A stretch of DNA of 45,124 nt, taken from contig JAHBWA010000066.1 in assembly GCA_019637195.1 (NCBI GenBank), forward strand, positions 1 through 45,124. The letters are read 5' to 3'. Positions within the stretch are counted from its first letter, which is position 1, and each line of letters begins with the position of its first letter. A program made the position numbers and the translations under genes. Shown piece by piece: positions 38,575 to 45,124 of the stretch. The notes under the pieces were generated by a model, which did not search any database, was not told where the DNA came from, and worked only from the letters and a program-made list of their open reading frames with translations. This DNA is from Labilithrix sp. (GTDB lineage: Bacteria > Myxococcota_A > Polyangia > Polyangiales > Polyangiaceae).

Positions 38575-39715
38575 CTACGCGTCGACGTCGTCGCTCACGC
38601 CGCCTTTGGCGAGCGTGCCGCCCGCGGCCGCGAGGAGGTAGGCCTCGACGAAGTCGTCGAGCTCGCCGTCGAGCACGGCGTCGACGTTGCCGGTCTCGTG
38701 CGCGGTGCGAAGATCCTTCACCATGCGGTAGGGCGCGAGCACGTAGCTGCGGATCTGGTTGCCCCACGCGATCTGCGTCTTGCTCGCCTGGTAGGCGGCC
38801 GCCTGCTCCTCGCGCTTCGCCATCTCGAGCTCGTAGAGCTTCGCCTTCACCATCTTCAGCGCCATGCGCCGGTTCTGGAGCTGCGAGCGCTCGGCGCGGC
38901 ACACGACGACGATGCCGCTCGGGATGTGCTTCATCCGGACGGCCGTCTCGACCTTGTTGACGTTCTGCCCACCCTTGCCGCCGGCGCGCATCGTCGTGGT
39001 CTCGAGGTCCTCGTCCTTCACGACGATGTCGATCTCGTCCTCGATGTCCGGCTGGATCTCGACCGCGGCGAACGCCGTCTGTCGCCGGGCGTTGGCGTCG
39101 AACGGCGAGATCCGCACGAGGCGATGCACCCCGACCTCGCTGCGGAGGTAACCGAAGGCGTGATCGCCCGCGATCGTGATCGACACGCCGTCGATGCCCG
39201 CCTCGTCGCCCTCCTGAAAGTCGATGATCTCGGTCTTGTACCCGCGCCGCTCCGCCCAGCGCAGGAACATGCGCATGAGCATCTGCGCCCAGTCCTTTGC
39301 GTCGACGCCCCCGGCGCCGGGGTGGATGCTGAGGATGGCGTTGGCGTGGTCGACCTGCCCGGAGAGCATCCGGCCGAGCTCGGCCGACCGGAGGCGCTTC
39401 TCGAGATCGGGGAGCTGCCCCGTGATCTCGCCGACCACGGAGTCGTCCTTCTCGGCGACTCCGAGCTCGAAGAGCTCCTTGGCGTCCTCGATGTCGCGCG
39501 TGAGCTTCTCGGTCGTCTCGACCTTCTGCTCGATGCCGGAGCGCTTGCGCGTCACGGCTTGCGCCTTCTTCGAGTCGTCCCAGAACCCGGGGGCCAGGGT
39601 CTCCTCGTTCAGGCGTTCGATGTCCCGCTTCAGCTTCGGGACGTCAAAGATGCCCCCTTAGCGTCATGAGACGCCTTTGGAGGTCCTCGAGCTTGTCGCG
39701 TGTTTCGGCAGTCAT
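38575..39715 (-). CDS. prfB: Peptide chain release factor 2, programmed +1 frameshift
   Basis: Class I release factor reading UAA/UGA. Translation starts at ATG 39715 and meets an in-frame TGA after 23 codons (39646-39644). The site reads CTA AGG GGG CAT CTT TGA C, matching the conserved prfB recoding signal: an internal Shine-Dalgarno AGGGGG three bases before CTT TGA C. A +1 shift on CTT skips one T and continues GAC GTC..., joining the main frame (codons from 39645 down). The product is about 379 residues with RF2 marks: the SPF specificity motif ('RISPFDANARRQT') and GGQ ('AGGKGGQNVNKVETAV'). The frame 38575-39555 alone would miss the N-terminal domain. RF2 autoregulates by this shift. 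The ROK gene follows after 18 bases. Confidence 0.95.
39635..39655 (-). promoter_or_regulatory. prfB recoding site: internal SD plus CTT TGA C slip
   Basis: AGGGGG-CAT-CTTTGAC on the minus strand. The TGA occupies 39646-39644. When RF2 is scarce, the ribosome shifts +1 and makes RF2; when it is plentiful, translation stops after 23 residues. Confidence 0.93.
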
Positions 39716-39770
39716 AGAACAGGCACTCTACCACAGAACAGACACAGAACGGACGCGCGCCCGGGGCGAG

Positions 39771-40130
39771 TCACGGCCCCGCGGGATCGGGCTCGCAGAC
39801 GAGCCGCACGCCCTCCCAGATCTCGGCGAGCCGCGCGGGCGAGAGACGGCCGAGGCGGGCCTGCAGGCAGCCTCGATCGACCGTCGCGATCTGGGTCACG
39901 TTGACGACCGACCGGCGCGGTAGGCCACCCTCGCCGCGTCGGAGCCGGACGTTCCCGGGGAGCGCGCCGTACTTCAGCTGAGACGTGATTGCGACGACCA
40001 CGGCCGTCGCGAGCTTCGTTCGGTTGAAGCGGTCATGCTGGAGGACGACCGCCGGTCTGCGCCCCGACGGCTCGGAGCCGCGCGGGCTCGGGAGCGCGAC
40101 CCAGACCACGTCGCCTTGCTCGACTACCAC
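39771..40130 (-). CDS. MazF/PemK family endoribonuclease toxin
   Basis: 119 residues from GTG 40130, the toxin half of a type II toxin-antitoxin pair. MazF features: 'QGDVVWVALPSPRGSEPSGR' followed by 'RPAVVLQHD' (catalytic Arg region), 'LATAVVVAITSQLKYGALPG' and 'SVVNVTQIATVDRGCLQARLG', the conserved 'S.vn..qi.tvdk.rL..rig.L' stretch. MazF enzymes cleave mRNA or rRNA at short sequences. The start overlaps the antitoxin stop by 7 bases (GAGTGGTAG contains both), giving translational coupling with the antitoxin first. The longer frame upstream to 40496 is antisense-like and rejected. It sits 55 bases from the prfB start on the same strand. Confidence 0.92.
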   Translation of the reverse strand: MVVEQGDVVWVALPSPRGSEPSGRRPAVVLQHDRFNRTKLATAVVVAITSQLKYGALPGNVRLRRGEGGLPRRSVVNVTQIATVDRGCLQARLGRLSPARLAEIWEGVRLVCEPDPAGP

Positions 40131-40372
40131 TCGGTGCCCTCGTCGCGGCGAGCCGCGAGCAAGTGGAGCGCGGTCGCTCCGTCCTCTTGGTCGAGCTCGT
40201 CGAGGACCTCGTCCACGCGCCGCGAGATCGCGAGGTCGTGCTCCCGCCTGGCGACCTGCGCGAGGATGACGGCGATGTAGCGACTCCGCGTCATGCCGAG
40301 GCGCTTCGCCGCGCGGTCGACCTGCTTCATCGTCTCCTGGGGCATCGAGATGGCGAACTTGGTCGAGCGCAT
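40124..40372 (-). CDS. RHH-type antitoxin of the MazF pair
   Basis: 82 residues from ATG 40372. The N-terminus 'STKFAISMPQETMKQVDRAA' with 'KRLGMTRSRYIAVILAQVA' forms the strand-helix-helix pattern of ribbon-helix-helix DNA-binding antitoxins (MazE/CopG-like). The C-terminal part is acidic ('DEVLDELDQEDG'), as expected for the toxin-neutralising tail. It overlaps the toxin gene by 7 bases. A palindrome (GGTATTC...GAATACC, 40373-40394) lies directly before its start and is the likely operator for autoregulation. Together the pair forms a compact, complete type II system. Confidence 0.9.
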   Translation of the reverse strand: MRSTKFAISMPQETMKQVDRAAKRLGMTRSRYIAVILAQVARREHDLAISRRVDEVLDELDQEDGATALHLLAARRDEGTEW

Positions 40373-40394
40373 GGTATTCCATCCGAAGAATACC
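40373..40394 (-). promoter_or_regulatory. Palindromic operator of the toxin-antitoxin operon
   Basis: GGTATTC (40373-40379) and GAATACC (40388-40394) form a perfect 7-bp inverted repeat with an 8-base spacer, AT-rich against a very GC-rich background and abutting the antitoxin ATG. The layout fits binding of an RHH dimer pair that blocks transcription. Confidence 0.75.
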
Positions 40395-40467
40395 GTCACG
40401 GGCGGGCGCTGCAACGCGAGCCGCTCGTGGCTGTGCGTCGCGCCTGCCTCCGGGCGCGCGGGGCGGC

Positions 40468-41523
40468 TCACAGGTCGCCCGGGGAGGGACGGCCAAGCGG
40501 CACCGGCGCCGCGTAGGTCTCCGGCGCGCGGACGTAGCGCGCCTTGTTCGCCGCGAACCAGCCGTTGGTGAGCACGTCGAGCGCGGCCTCGGCCTCCATC
40601 AAGCGGAGCCGCACGTCGGCCTCGTCGCGGGTGCCCTGTTGCGCCGGCGGCAGGGCGCGGAGATCGAGCGCGGCGCGCTGCCAGTGGAAGAGCGCCTCGA
40701 GCACCTTGGCGCCGATGCGCGCGCGCGCGTCGCGGTGCTCGAGCCGGATGCGCTCGAACGCGGGCTCGTCGTCGGCGTAGATCAGCCGATCGAACCGCCA
40801 GGTGAGGCGGGCCTCGAAGCCGACGTTCGCGCCCGTCGAGTCGCGGAGGCGGCTCGTATCCGTCGCGGTCGTCGTGTCGAGCGACAGCCGCGCGTCGTCC
40901 GTCCTGACCGCGCGGAGGCGCGCCTCGGGCAGCGCCGAGCTCCACCGCGCGCGCGACACGATCGCGTCGAGCCGTCCGTCGTCCGCGCCGAGCCCGGCGG
41001 CGCGCCAGGCCGCCGTCACGCACGATCGCGCGAGGCGCGGCGTGAGCGCGAGCTCGAACGGCGCGTCGCTCGCCCCGACGTTCCGGAACGCCGCTGTCTC
41101 ACCCGCGCCCACCGACGCGAGCTCGGGCGTGAGCGTGTCGAGCGGCGTCGTCGTCATCCGCGTGTTCGCCCGCGCGAAGCGCTCGAGCGGGAGGCCGATG
41201 ACGAGCATGCCGCCGATCTCCTGGCGCTCGCCGGCGAAGGCCTGGCGCGAGAAGCCGACGAGTGAGACCCAGGTGGAGCCGCGCGGCCGACGGAGGACCG
41301 GCCGCCCGCTCCCGGCGCCTTCGAGGACGGACAGCGGGCTCGTGTCGAGGTCCTCTTGATCGAGATCGCCGTCGGCCACCGCGTCTTCGTGCGCCGCCCC
41401 GGCGAACGCGCGTCGCGGCGCGGCCTCTGCCGGCGCGCGCTGCGCGAAGAGCGCGGTGAAGAAGAGGACGAGCCGCAGCGTGACGGCGGACGTGCGGAGC
41501 GCTGGAGAGAGACCGAGCTTCAT
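40468..41523 (-). CDS. Secreted protein of unknown function
   Basis: 351 residues from ATG 41523 with a signal peptide 'LRLVLFFTALFAQRAPAEA' ahead of Ala-Pro (cleavage near residue 35). A short acidic stretch 'HEDAVADGDLDQEDLDT' follows and then a beta-rich domain with 'RPVLRRPRGSTWVSLVGFSR' and 'FEARLTWRFDRLIYADDEPA'. The last 90 residues are helical ('RIRLEHRDARARIGAKVLEA' and 'QQGTRDEADVRLRLMEAEAA'). The layout, beta strands then a helix pair, recalls envelope-associated myxobacterial proteins found near gliding or outer-membrane genes, but no named family was recognised. A single Cys is present in the mature part. It lies upstream of the toxin-antitoxin operon on the same strand. Confidence 0.68.
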   Translation of the reverse strand: MKLGLSPALRTSAVTLRLVLFFTALFAQRAPAEAAPRRAFAGAAHEDAVADGDLDQEDLDTSPLSVLEGAGSGRPVLRRPRGSTWVSLVGFSRQAFAGERQEIGGMLVIGLPLERFARANTRMTTTPLDTLTPELASVGAGETAAFRNVGASDAPFELALTPRLARSCVTAAWRAAGLGADDGRLDAIVSRARWSSALPEARLRAVRTDDARLSLDTTTATDTSRLRDSTGANVGFEARLTWRFDRLIYADDEPAFERIRLEHRDARARIGAKVLEALFHWQRAALDLRALPPAQQGTRDEADVRLRLMEAEAALDVLTNGWFAANKARYVRAPETYAAPVPLGRPSPGDL

Positions 41524-41583
41524 GCGGCGGCTTCGAGCGAGCGACGTGCCAGCGCGCGCGCGTGTCGTTCTACGCGTTTGTGG

Positions 41584-41680
41584 GCGCCGCGGCGTGGCCC
41601 GCGCCAGCCGAGGGCCGGCACCGGGCCGGTCGCGCGCACGAACGCCGCGGCGTGGCCCGGCCAGCCGAGGGCCGGCACCG
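41584..41680. repeat. About 58-bp direct repeat, two copies, in the intergenic gap
   Basis: GCGCCGCGGCGTGGCCCGCG... at 41584-41623 recurs almost exactly at 41642-41680 (shared core of about 39 bases including CCAGCCGAGGGCCGGCACCG). It lies between the secreted-protein start (41523) and the protease stop (41782). It ends just before the hairpin of that gene's terminator. Confidence 0.85.
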
Positions 41681-41691
41681 CTCGCGCGCAC

Positions 41692-41749
41692 AAAAGCACC
41701 GCGCGGGCGTCGTATCCGAAGGGGTCTCCGGACACGCCCGCCCGCGCGG
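41692..41749 (-). terminator. Probable terminator of the EGF-repeat protease gene
   Basis: On the minus strand a long hairpin (arms around 41734-41749 and 41699-41710, with an inner TCCG/CGGA stem) is followed by TGCTTTTGT. It begins about 33 bases after the protease stop codon. The arms carry a bulge, so it is less regular than the TM2 terminator. Confidence 0.6.
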
Positions 41750-41766
41750 CGCGGTGTGGCGCTGTC

Positions 41767-41800
41767 ACTGCCGGCGCAGGACTACTGCCGGCGAAGGACC
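41767..41800 (-). repeat. 17-bp tandem duplication across the stop codon
   Basis: ACTGCCGGCGCAGGACT (41767-41783) and ACTGCCGGCGAAGGACC (41784-41800) are adjacent. Read on the minus strand, the real end is Val-Leu-Arg-Arg-Gln-TAG, and the next copy again spells Val-Leu-Arg-Arg-Gln-TGA. Confidence 0.88.
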
Positions 41801-44800
41801 ATGTACCAGGCGTCCCAGCCGGTGCCCGGCGGCGTCGCGATCGACACGCGGGTCTCGGTCCCCGCCGCGAGCGCGAAGCGGCGGTAGTTCGCGCCGCCCC
41901 CCTTCGCGAGGTTGAGCGACAGCGGGGTGTCCGCGACGAGCACCTGCGGGTTCTGGAGCAGGAAGCCGCCGAGCCCACCGAAGATGGAGCGGTAGTTCCA
42001 GCTGTCGGCGCGGTACGGGCCGGGGACGTCGAGGTTCGGGATCGCGCTGTCGTCGATGAAGACGGAGGCGAGGAAGTCGCGCATCCAGAGGTTCGGCGCT
42101 CCCCCGATCCGCGCCTCGAGGTTCGCGAAGCCGGTCGTCGAGGCGTTTGCGAGGTCACGGAGGAAGCTCGCCTCCGCCGCCGGGCTGCCCGCCGCGGCGC
42201 GGTCCGCCGCATAGCGGAGGAACATCCAGCTCATCCCGCGCTGCGCCTGCTGCGTGGCCGCCCCGTCGGCGAAGCCGAACAGCGAGGGATCGCGCATCCA
42301 CTCGCGCATGCGCGTATAGTGGTGGTTCTGGTAGGTGTTGTACGCGCGCACCCGCAGGGAGGCGCTGGGGCCGACGTTCAGGTTCGAGAGCACGATGTTC
42401 GTGAGCGGCGTGAGCCCGACGCTCCAGGCGTAGAACCCGCGCTCTTCCGCGATGCCCGCGAGGCCCTCGTCGAGCCACGTCTCCTCGAACGGCGCGCCCG
42501 CGGCGATGCGGCGCGAGTCGACGATGAGGTGGGTGAGCTCGTGCGCCGCGCGGAGGCCGGCCTGGCCCTCGATGTACGAGACGGTCCGCACGTTGCTGTT
42601 GATGGTCCCCGTCGGATCGGGGACGGCGAGGTAGATGAGCTCGCCGCGATTGCTGGTCGGGCACTCCGCGGCGGTGGCCACGTCGCGCGCGAGAGTCAGG
42701 GCCGTCGTGGAGACGGAGGTGTGCGTCGCGGGCGGATCGAGCTCGTTCACCGCGCGGGTGTAGAAGAGGACGACGCGCTGGTTCGCGTCGTGATCGGTCG
42801 GCTCACCGTAGAGCGCCGTCACCGCGGGGTAGACGATGTTGTCGAAGTGCGCGCCGAGGTCGCTGTACTGCTGTGTGGTCAACCCGCCGGCCGGGTTCGT
42901 GTCGTCGCTGACGACGATCGCGTGGGTGCCGACGTAGCGCACCGTCCCCGCGCGCGCCGTCCCCGAGGTGCACGCCGTGGCCAGGTCGGCGTTCAGCGTC
43001 CAGGTCGCGCCCACCGTGGGCGTGCCCGTCGGAACGAAGGCAGGCGGGGAGACCGCGGTGCCTGTGCCCGTCGTGCCGAGGCGGCCCGCGATCTCGGCGT
43101 GGTGAGCCGCGCGGGTGGCGTTGTGGTTGTCCGTGATGGCGGGCCCCGGCCCGGCCGTGGTCGCGCCGTTCGGGACTGCGAGGTTCGTCGCCGTGATCGT
43201 GAGCGGGTACGAGGCGTCCCGCGTCAGGTTCATCGGGATGAGCAGGTACTCGGCCTGCGCGCCGCCGGTGTTCGAGATGCAGAAGCTGGGGCGGTCGCCC
43301 GTGCGCGTCATCACGCTGTCGCCGACGCCGAAGCTCGTGCACTCCGCGCACGAGGTCACGCCGTCGCCGGTCAAGCCGTCGGGGCAGGCGCAGGTGCGGC
43401 TCCCCGGGGTGTTGGTGCACGTCGCGTCGGCGTGGCAGCCGCCGTTGTCGGTCGCGCACTCGTCGATGTCCGTGCAGCTCGTCTCGCCGCTTCCGGCGTA
43501 GCCGTTCGGGCACGCGCTGCAGGCGAAGCCGCCGGGCGTGTTCGAGCAGGTGGTGAGCGGGTCACAGATGCTGGCCGTCGCGCACTCGTCGACGTCGACG
43601 CAGCCGGTCTCGCCGTTGCCTGTGAATCCCGCGGGGCAGGCGCCGCAGGTGTGGCCGCCCGGGGTGTTGGTGCAGGTGGTGATGGCGTCGCAGCCGCCGT
43701 TGTTCGTGGCGCACTCGTCGACGTCGACGCAGCCGCTCGAGCCGCCGCCGGAGTAGCCGGCCGGGCACGACCCGCAGGCGTGGCCGCCGGGGGTGTTGGT
43801 GCACGTGGTGAGCGCGTCGCATCCGCCGTTGTCCACGGCGCACTCGTCGATGTCGTGGCAGCCGGTGGCGCCCGTGCCGGAGTAGCCGTTCGGGCAGTGT
43901 CCGCAGGTGTGACCGCCCGGGGTGTTGGTGCACGTCACGATCGGATCGCAACCGCCGTTGTCGGCCGCGCACTCGTCGATGTCGACGCAGCCGGCTTCGC
44001 CGGTGCCGCTATATCCGGCGGGGCAAGCGCCGCAGGTGCGGCTGCCCTGGGTGTTGGTGCACGCCGTGTGGACGTCGCAGCCGCCGTTGTTCGTGGCGCA
44101 CTCGTCGACGTCGACGCAGCCGGCTTCGCCGGTGCCGGTGAACCCGGCGGGGCAAGCGCCGCAGGTGCGGCTGCCCGGGGTGTTGGTGCACGTCGTGTGG
44201 ACGTCGCAGCCGCCGTTGTTCGTGGCGCACTCGTCGATGTCGTGGCAGCCGGTGGCGCCGGTGCCGGTGAACCCGGCGGGGCAGGCGCCGCAGATGAAGC
44301 TCCCGGGCGTGTTGGTGCACGTCGTGTGTACGTCGCAGCCGCCGTTGTTCGTGGCGCACTCGTCGACGTCGTTGCAGCCCGTAGCGCCCGTGCCGGTGAA
44401 GCCGGCGGGGCAAGCGCCGCAGCTGTAGCTGCCCGGCGTGTTGGTGCAGGTCGCGAGCGCGTCGCAGCCGCCGTGCGCGTGCGCGCACTCGTCGACGTCG
44501 ACGCAGCCGGTGGCGCCGGTGCCGGTGAAGCCGGCGGGGCACGCGCCGCAGGCGAACCCGCCGGCCGTGTTGGTGCAGGTGGTGAGCGCGTCGCAGCCGC
44601 CGTTGCCGGTGGTGCACTCGTCGATGTCGTGGCAGCCGGTGGCGCCGCCGCCGGAGTAGCCGGCGGGGCACGCGCCGCAGGTGAAGCCGCCGGCCGTGTT
44701 CGTGCACGCCGTGAGCGCGTCGCAGCCGCCGTTGCCGGTCGCGCACTCGTCGATGTCGTGGCAACCGCTCGCGCCGGTGCCGGAGTAGCCGGCAGGGCAA

Positions 44801-45124
44801 GCGCCGCAGGTGAAGCCGCCGGGCGTGTTGGTGCAGATCGAGAGGGGGTCGCAGCCGCCGTTGTTCGTGGCGCACTCGTCGACGTCGACGCAGCCCGAGG
44901 CGCCGTCGCCCGTGAAGCCGGCCGGGCAGGCGCCGCAGGTGAAGCCGCCGGGGGTGTTGGTGCAGGTGGTCAGCGCGTCGCAGCCGCCGTGGTTGACGAG
45001 GCACTCGTCGACGTCCACGCAGCTCGACGCGCCGGTGCCGGAGTAGCCCGCCGGGCACGCTCCGCAAGAGTGACTCCCGGGCGTGTTGGTGCAGACCGAG
45101 AGCGGGTCGCAGCCGCCGTTGTTC
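41782..45124 (-). CDS. EGF-repeat protein with C-terminal zinc metalloprotease domain (5' end cut by window)
   Basis: The frame is open to the right edge, so the N-terminus and further repeats lie outside. Visible are 13 complete calcium-binding-type EGF modules plus a partial one, each about 41 residues: 'D(V/I)DECATNNGGCD', 'CTNTPGG' and 'TCGACPAGFTGTGATGC'. The last module is variant and leads into a large domain (about 490 residues). This carries HELTH (42529-42543), a zinc HExxH, followed by 'EETWLDEGLAGIAEERGFY' with the likely third ligand Glu, like gluzincins of the M30/hyicolysin type. Upstream is 'QRVVLFYTRAVNELDPPA', a strand typical of these proteases. It is secreted or surface-bound, probably calcium-stabilised. 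The end has a duplicated stop region. Confidence 0.88.
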   Translation of the reverse strand, partial: NNGGCDPLSVCTNTPGSHSCGACPAGYSGTGASSCVDVDECLVNHGGCDALTTCTNTPGGFTCGACPAGFTGDGASGCVDVDECATNNGGCDPLSICTNTPGGFTCGACPAGYSGTGASGCHDIDECATGNGGCDALTACTNTAGGFTCGACPAGYSGGGATGCHDIDECTTGNGGCDALTTCTNTAGGFACGACPAGFTGTGATGCVDVDECAHAHGGCDALATCTNTPGSYSCGACPAGFTGTGATGCNDVDECATNNGGCDVHTTCTNTPGSFICGACPAGFTGTGATGCHDIDECATNNGGCDVHTTCTNTPGSRTCGACPAGFTGTGEAGCVDVDECATNNGGCDVHTACTNTQGSRTCGACPAGYSGTGEAGCVDIDECAADNGGCDPIVTCTNTPGGHTCGHCPNGYSGTGATGCHDIDECAVDNGGCDALTTCTNTPGGHACGSCPAGYSGGGSSGCVDVDECATNNGGCDAITTCTNTPGGHTCGACPAGFTGNGETGCVDVDECATASICDPLTTCSNTPGGFACSACPNGYAGSGETSCTDIDECATDNGGCHADATCTNTPGSRTCACPDGLTGDGVTSCAECTSFGVGDSVMTRTGDRPSFCISNTGGAQAEYLLIPMNLTRDASYPLTITATNLAVPNGATTAGPGPAITDNHNATRAAHHAEIAGRLGTTGTGTAVSPPAFVPTGTPTVGATWTLNADLATACTSGTARAGTVRYVGTHAIVVSDDTNPAGGLTTQQYSDLGAHFDNIVYPAVTALYGEPTDHDANQRVVLFYTRAVNELDPPATHTSVSTTALTLARDVATAAECPTSNRGELIYLAVPDPTGTINSNVRTVSYIEGQAGLRAAHELTHLIVDSRRIAAGAPFEETWLDEGLAGIAEERGFYAWSVGLTPLTNIVLSNLNVGPSASLRVRAYNTYQNHHYTRMREWMRDPSLFGFADGAATQQAQRGMSWMFLRYAADRAAAGSPAAEASFLRDLANASTTGFANLEARIGGAPNLWMRDFLASVFIDDSAIPNLDVPGPYRADSWNYRSIFGGLGGFLLQNPQVLVADTPLSLNLAKGGGANYRRFALAAGTETRVSIATPPGTGWDAWYMVLRRQ
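43350..45124 (-). repeat. 123-bp tandem array of EGF-coding units, at least 14 copies
   Basis: Period of about 123 bases, with adjacent copies nearly identical at DNA level in many stretches (for example GTGCACTCGTCGACGTCGACGCAGCC-like blocks). This indicates recent expansion or gene conversion. The array continues past the window edge. Confidence 0.93.

Overview
The window reads as chromosomal DNA of a large-genome, very GC-rich myxobacterium (Myxococcota, probably Polyangia). This rests on the extreme GC bias at third codon positions, many singly transcribed lipoproteins, a eukaryote-like Ser/Thr kinase and a kinase-like pseudokinase, long Ala/Pro/Ser-rich linkers, EGF-repeat surface proteins and DUF6209/DUF5924-type proteins. 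No rRNA, tRNA, CRISPR array, phage or insertion sequence was seen. Both ends cut a gene: an Hsp70-like protein on the left and an EGF-repeat metalloprotease on the right.

Layout. 0-3 kb: C-terminal part of an Hsp70-like protein and a helical protein of unknown function. 3-10 kb: envelope and periplasmic genes (polysaccharide deacetylase, DUF6209 protein, beta-propeller lipoprotein, small lipoproteins), a type II NADH dehydrogenase and a 36-residue membrane peptide. 9.7-15 kb: OPT-family transporter, Ser/Thr kinase with a C-terminal anchor, and a LOG-HD gene pair that overlaps by 4 bases. 15-20 kb: carbon metabolism (FucP/GluP-type sugar transporter, glycerol-3-phosphate dehydrogenase, aldehyde dehydrogenase). 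20-29 kb: lipoproteins (PEBP-like, L,D-transpeptidase), YjbQ, TM2 and DUF1232 proteins, a DUF5924/DUF2914 membrane protein, a glutathione transferase and an aminotransferase. 29-36 kb: an accessory, partly decayed stretch with a phospholipase D-like protein, an AbiEii-type nucleotidyltransferase and its small partner, a truncated trypsin, other truncated genes, a copper-monooxygenase-like lipoprotein without its ligands and a tRNA-dihydrouridine synthase. 36-45 kb: a transmembrane pseudokinase, a ROK kinase, prfB with an intact programmed +1 frameshift site, a MazF-type toxin-antitoxin operon with a palindromic operator, a secreted protein and the EGF-repeat protease.

The signal no single gene annotation explains is a recurrent pattern of short tandem duplications at or just beyond stop codons (9101-9143, 9589-9714, 24963-25020, 35520-35565, 41767-41800). 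Several of them re-create the same C-terminal residues and a second stop. Further unrelated minisatellites sit in intergenic gaps (7251-7354, 26242-26321, 35231-35306, 41584-41680) and in the linkers of both kinase-like proteins. Together they suggest a genome that gains short tandem repeats at gene borders and in linkers. Other points of interest are the pseudokinase, the AbiEii pair, the HD protein with His-Glu in place of His-Asp, and the Dus enzyme with an altered catalytic motif.
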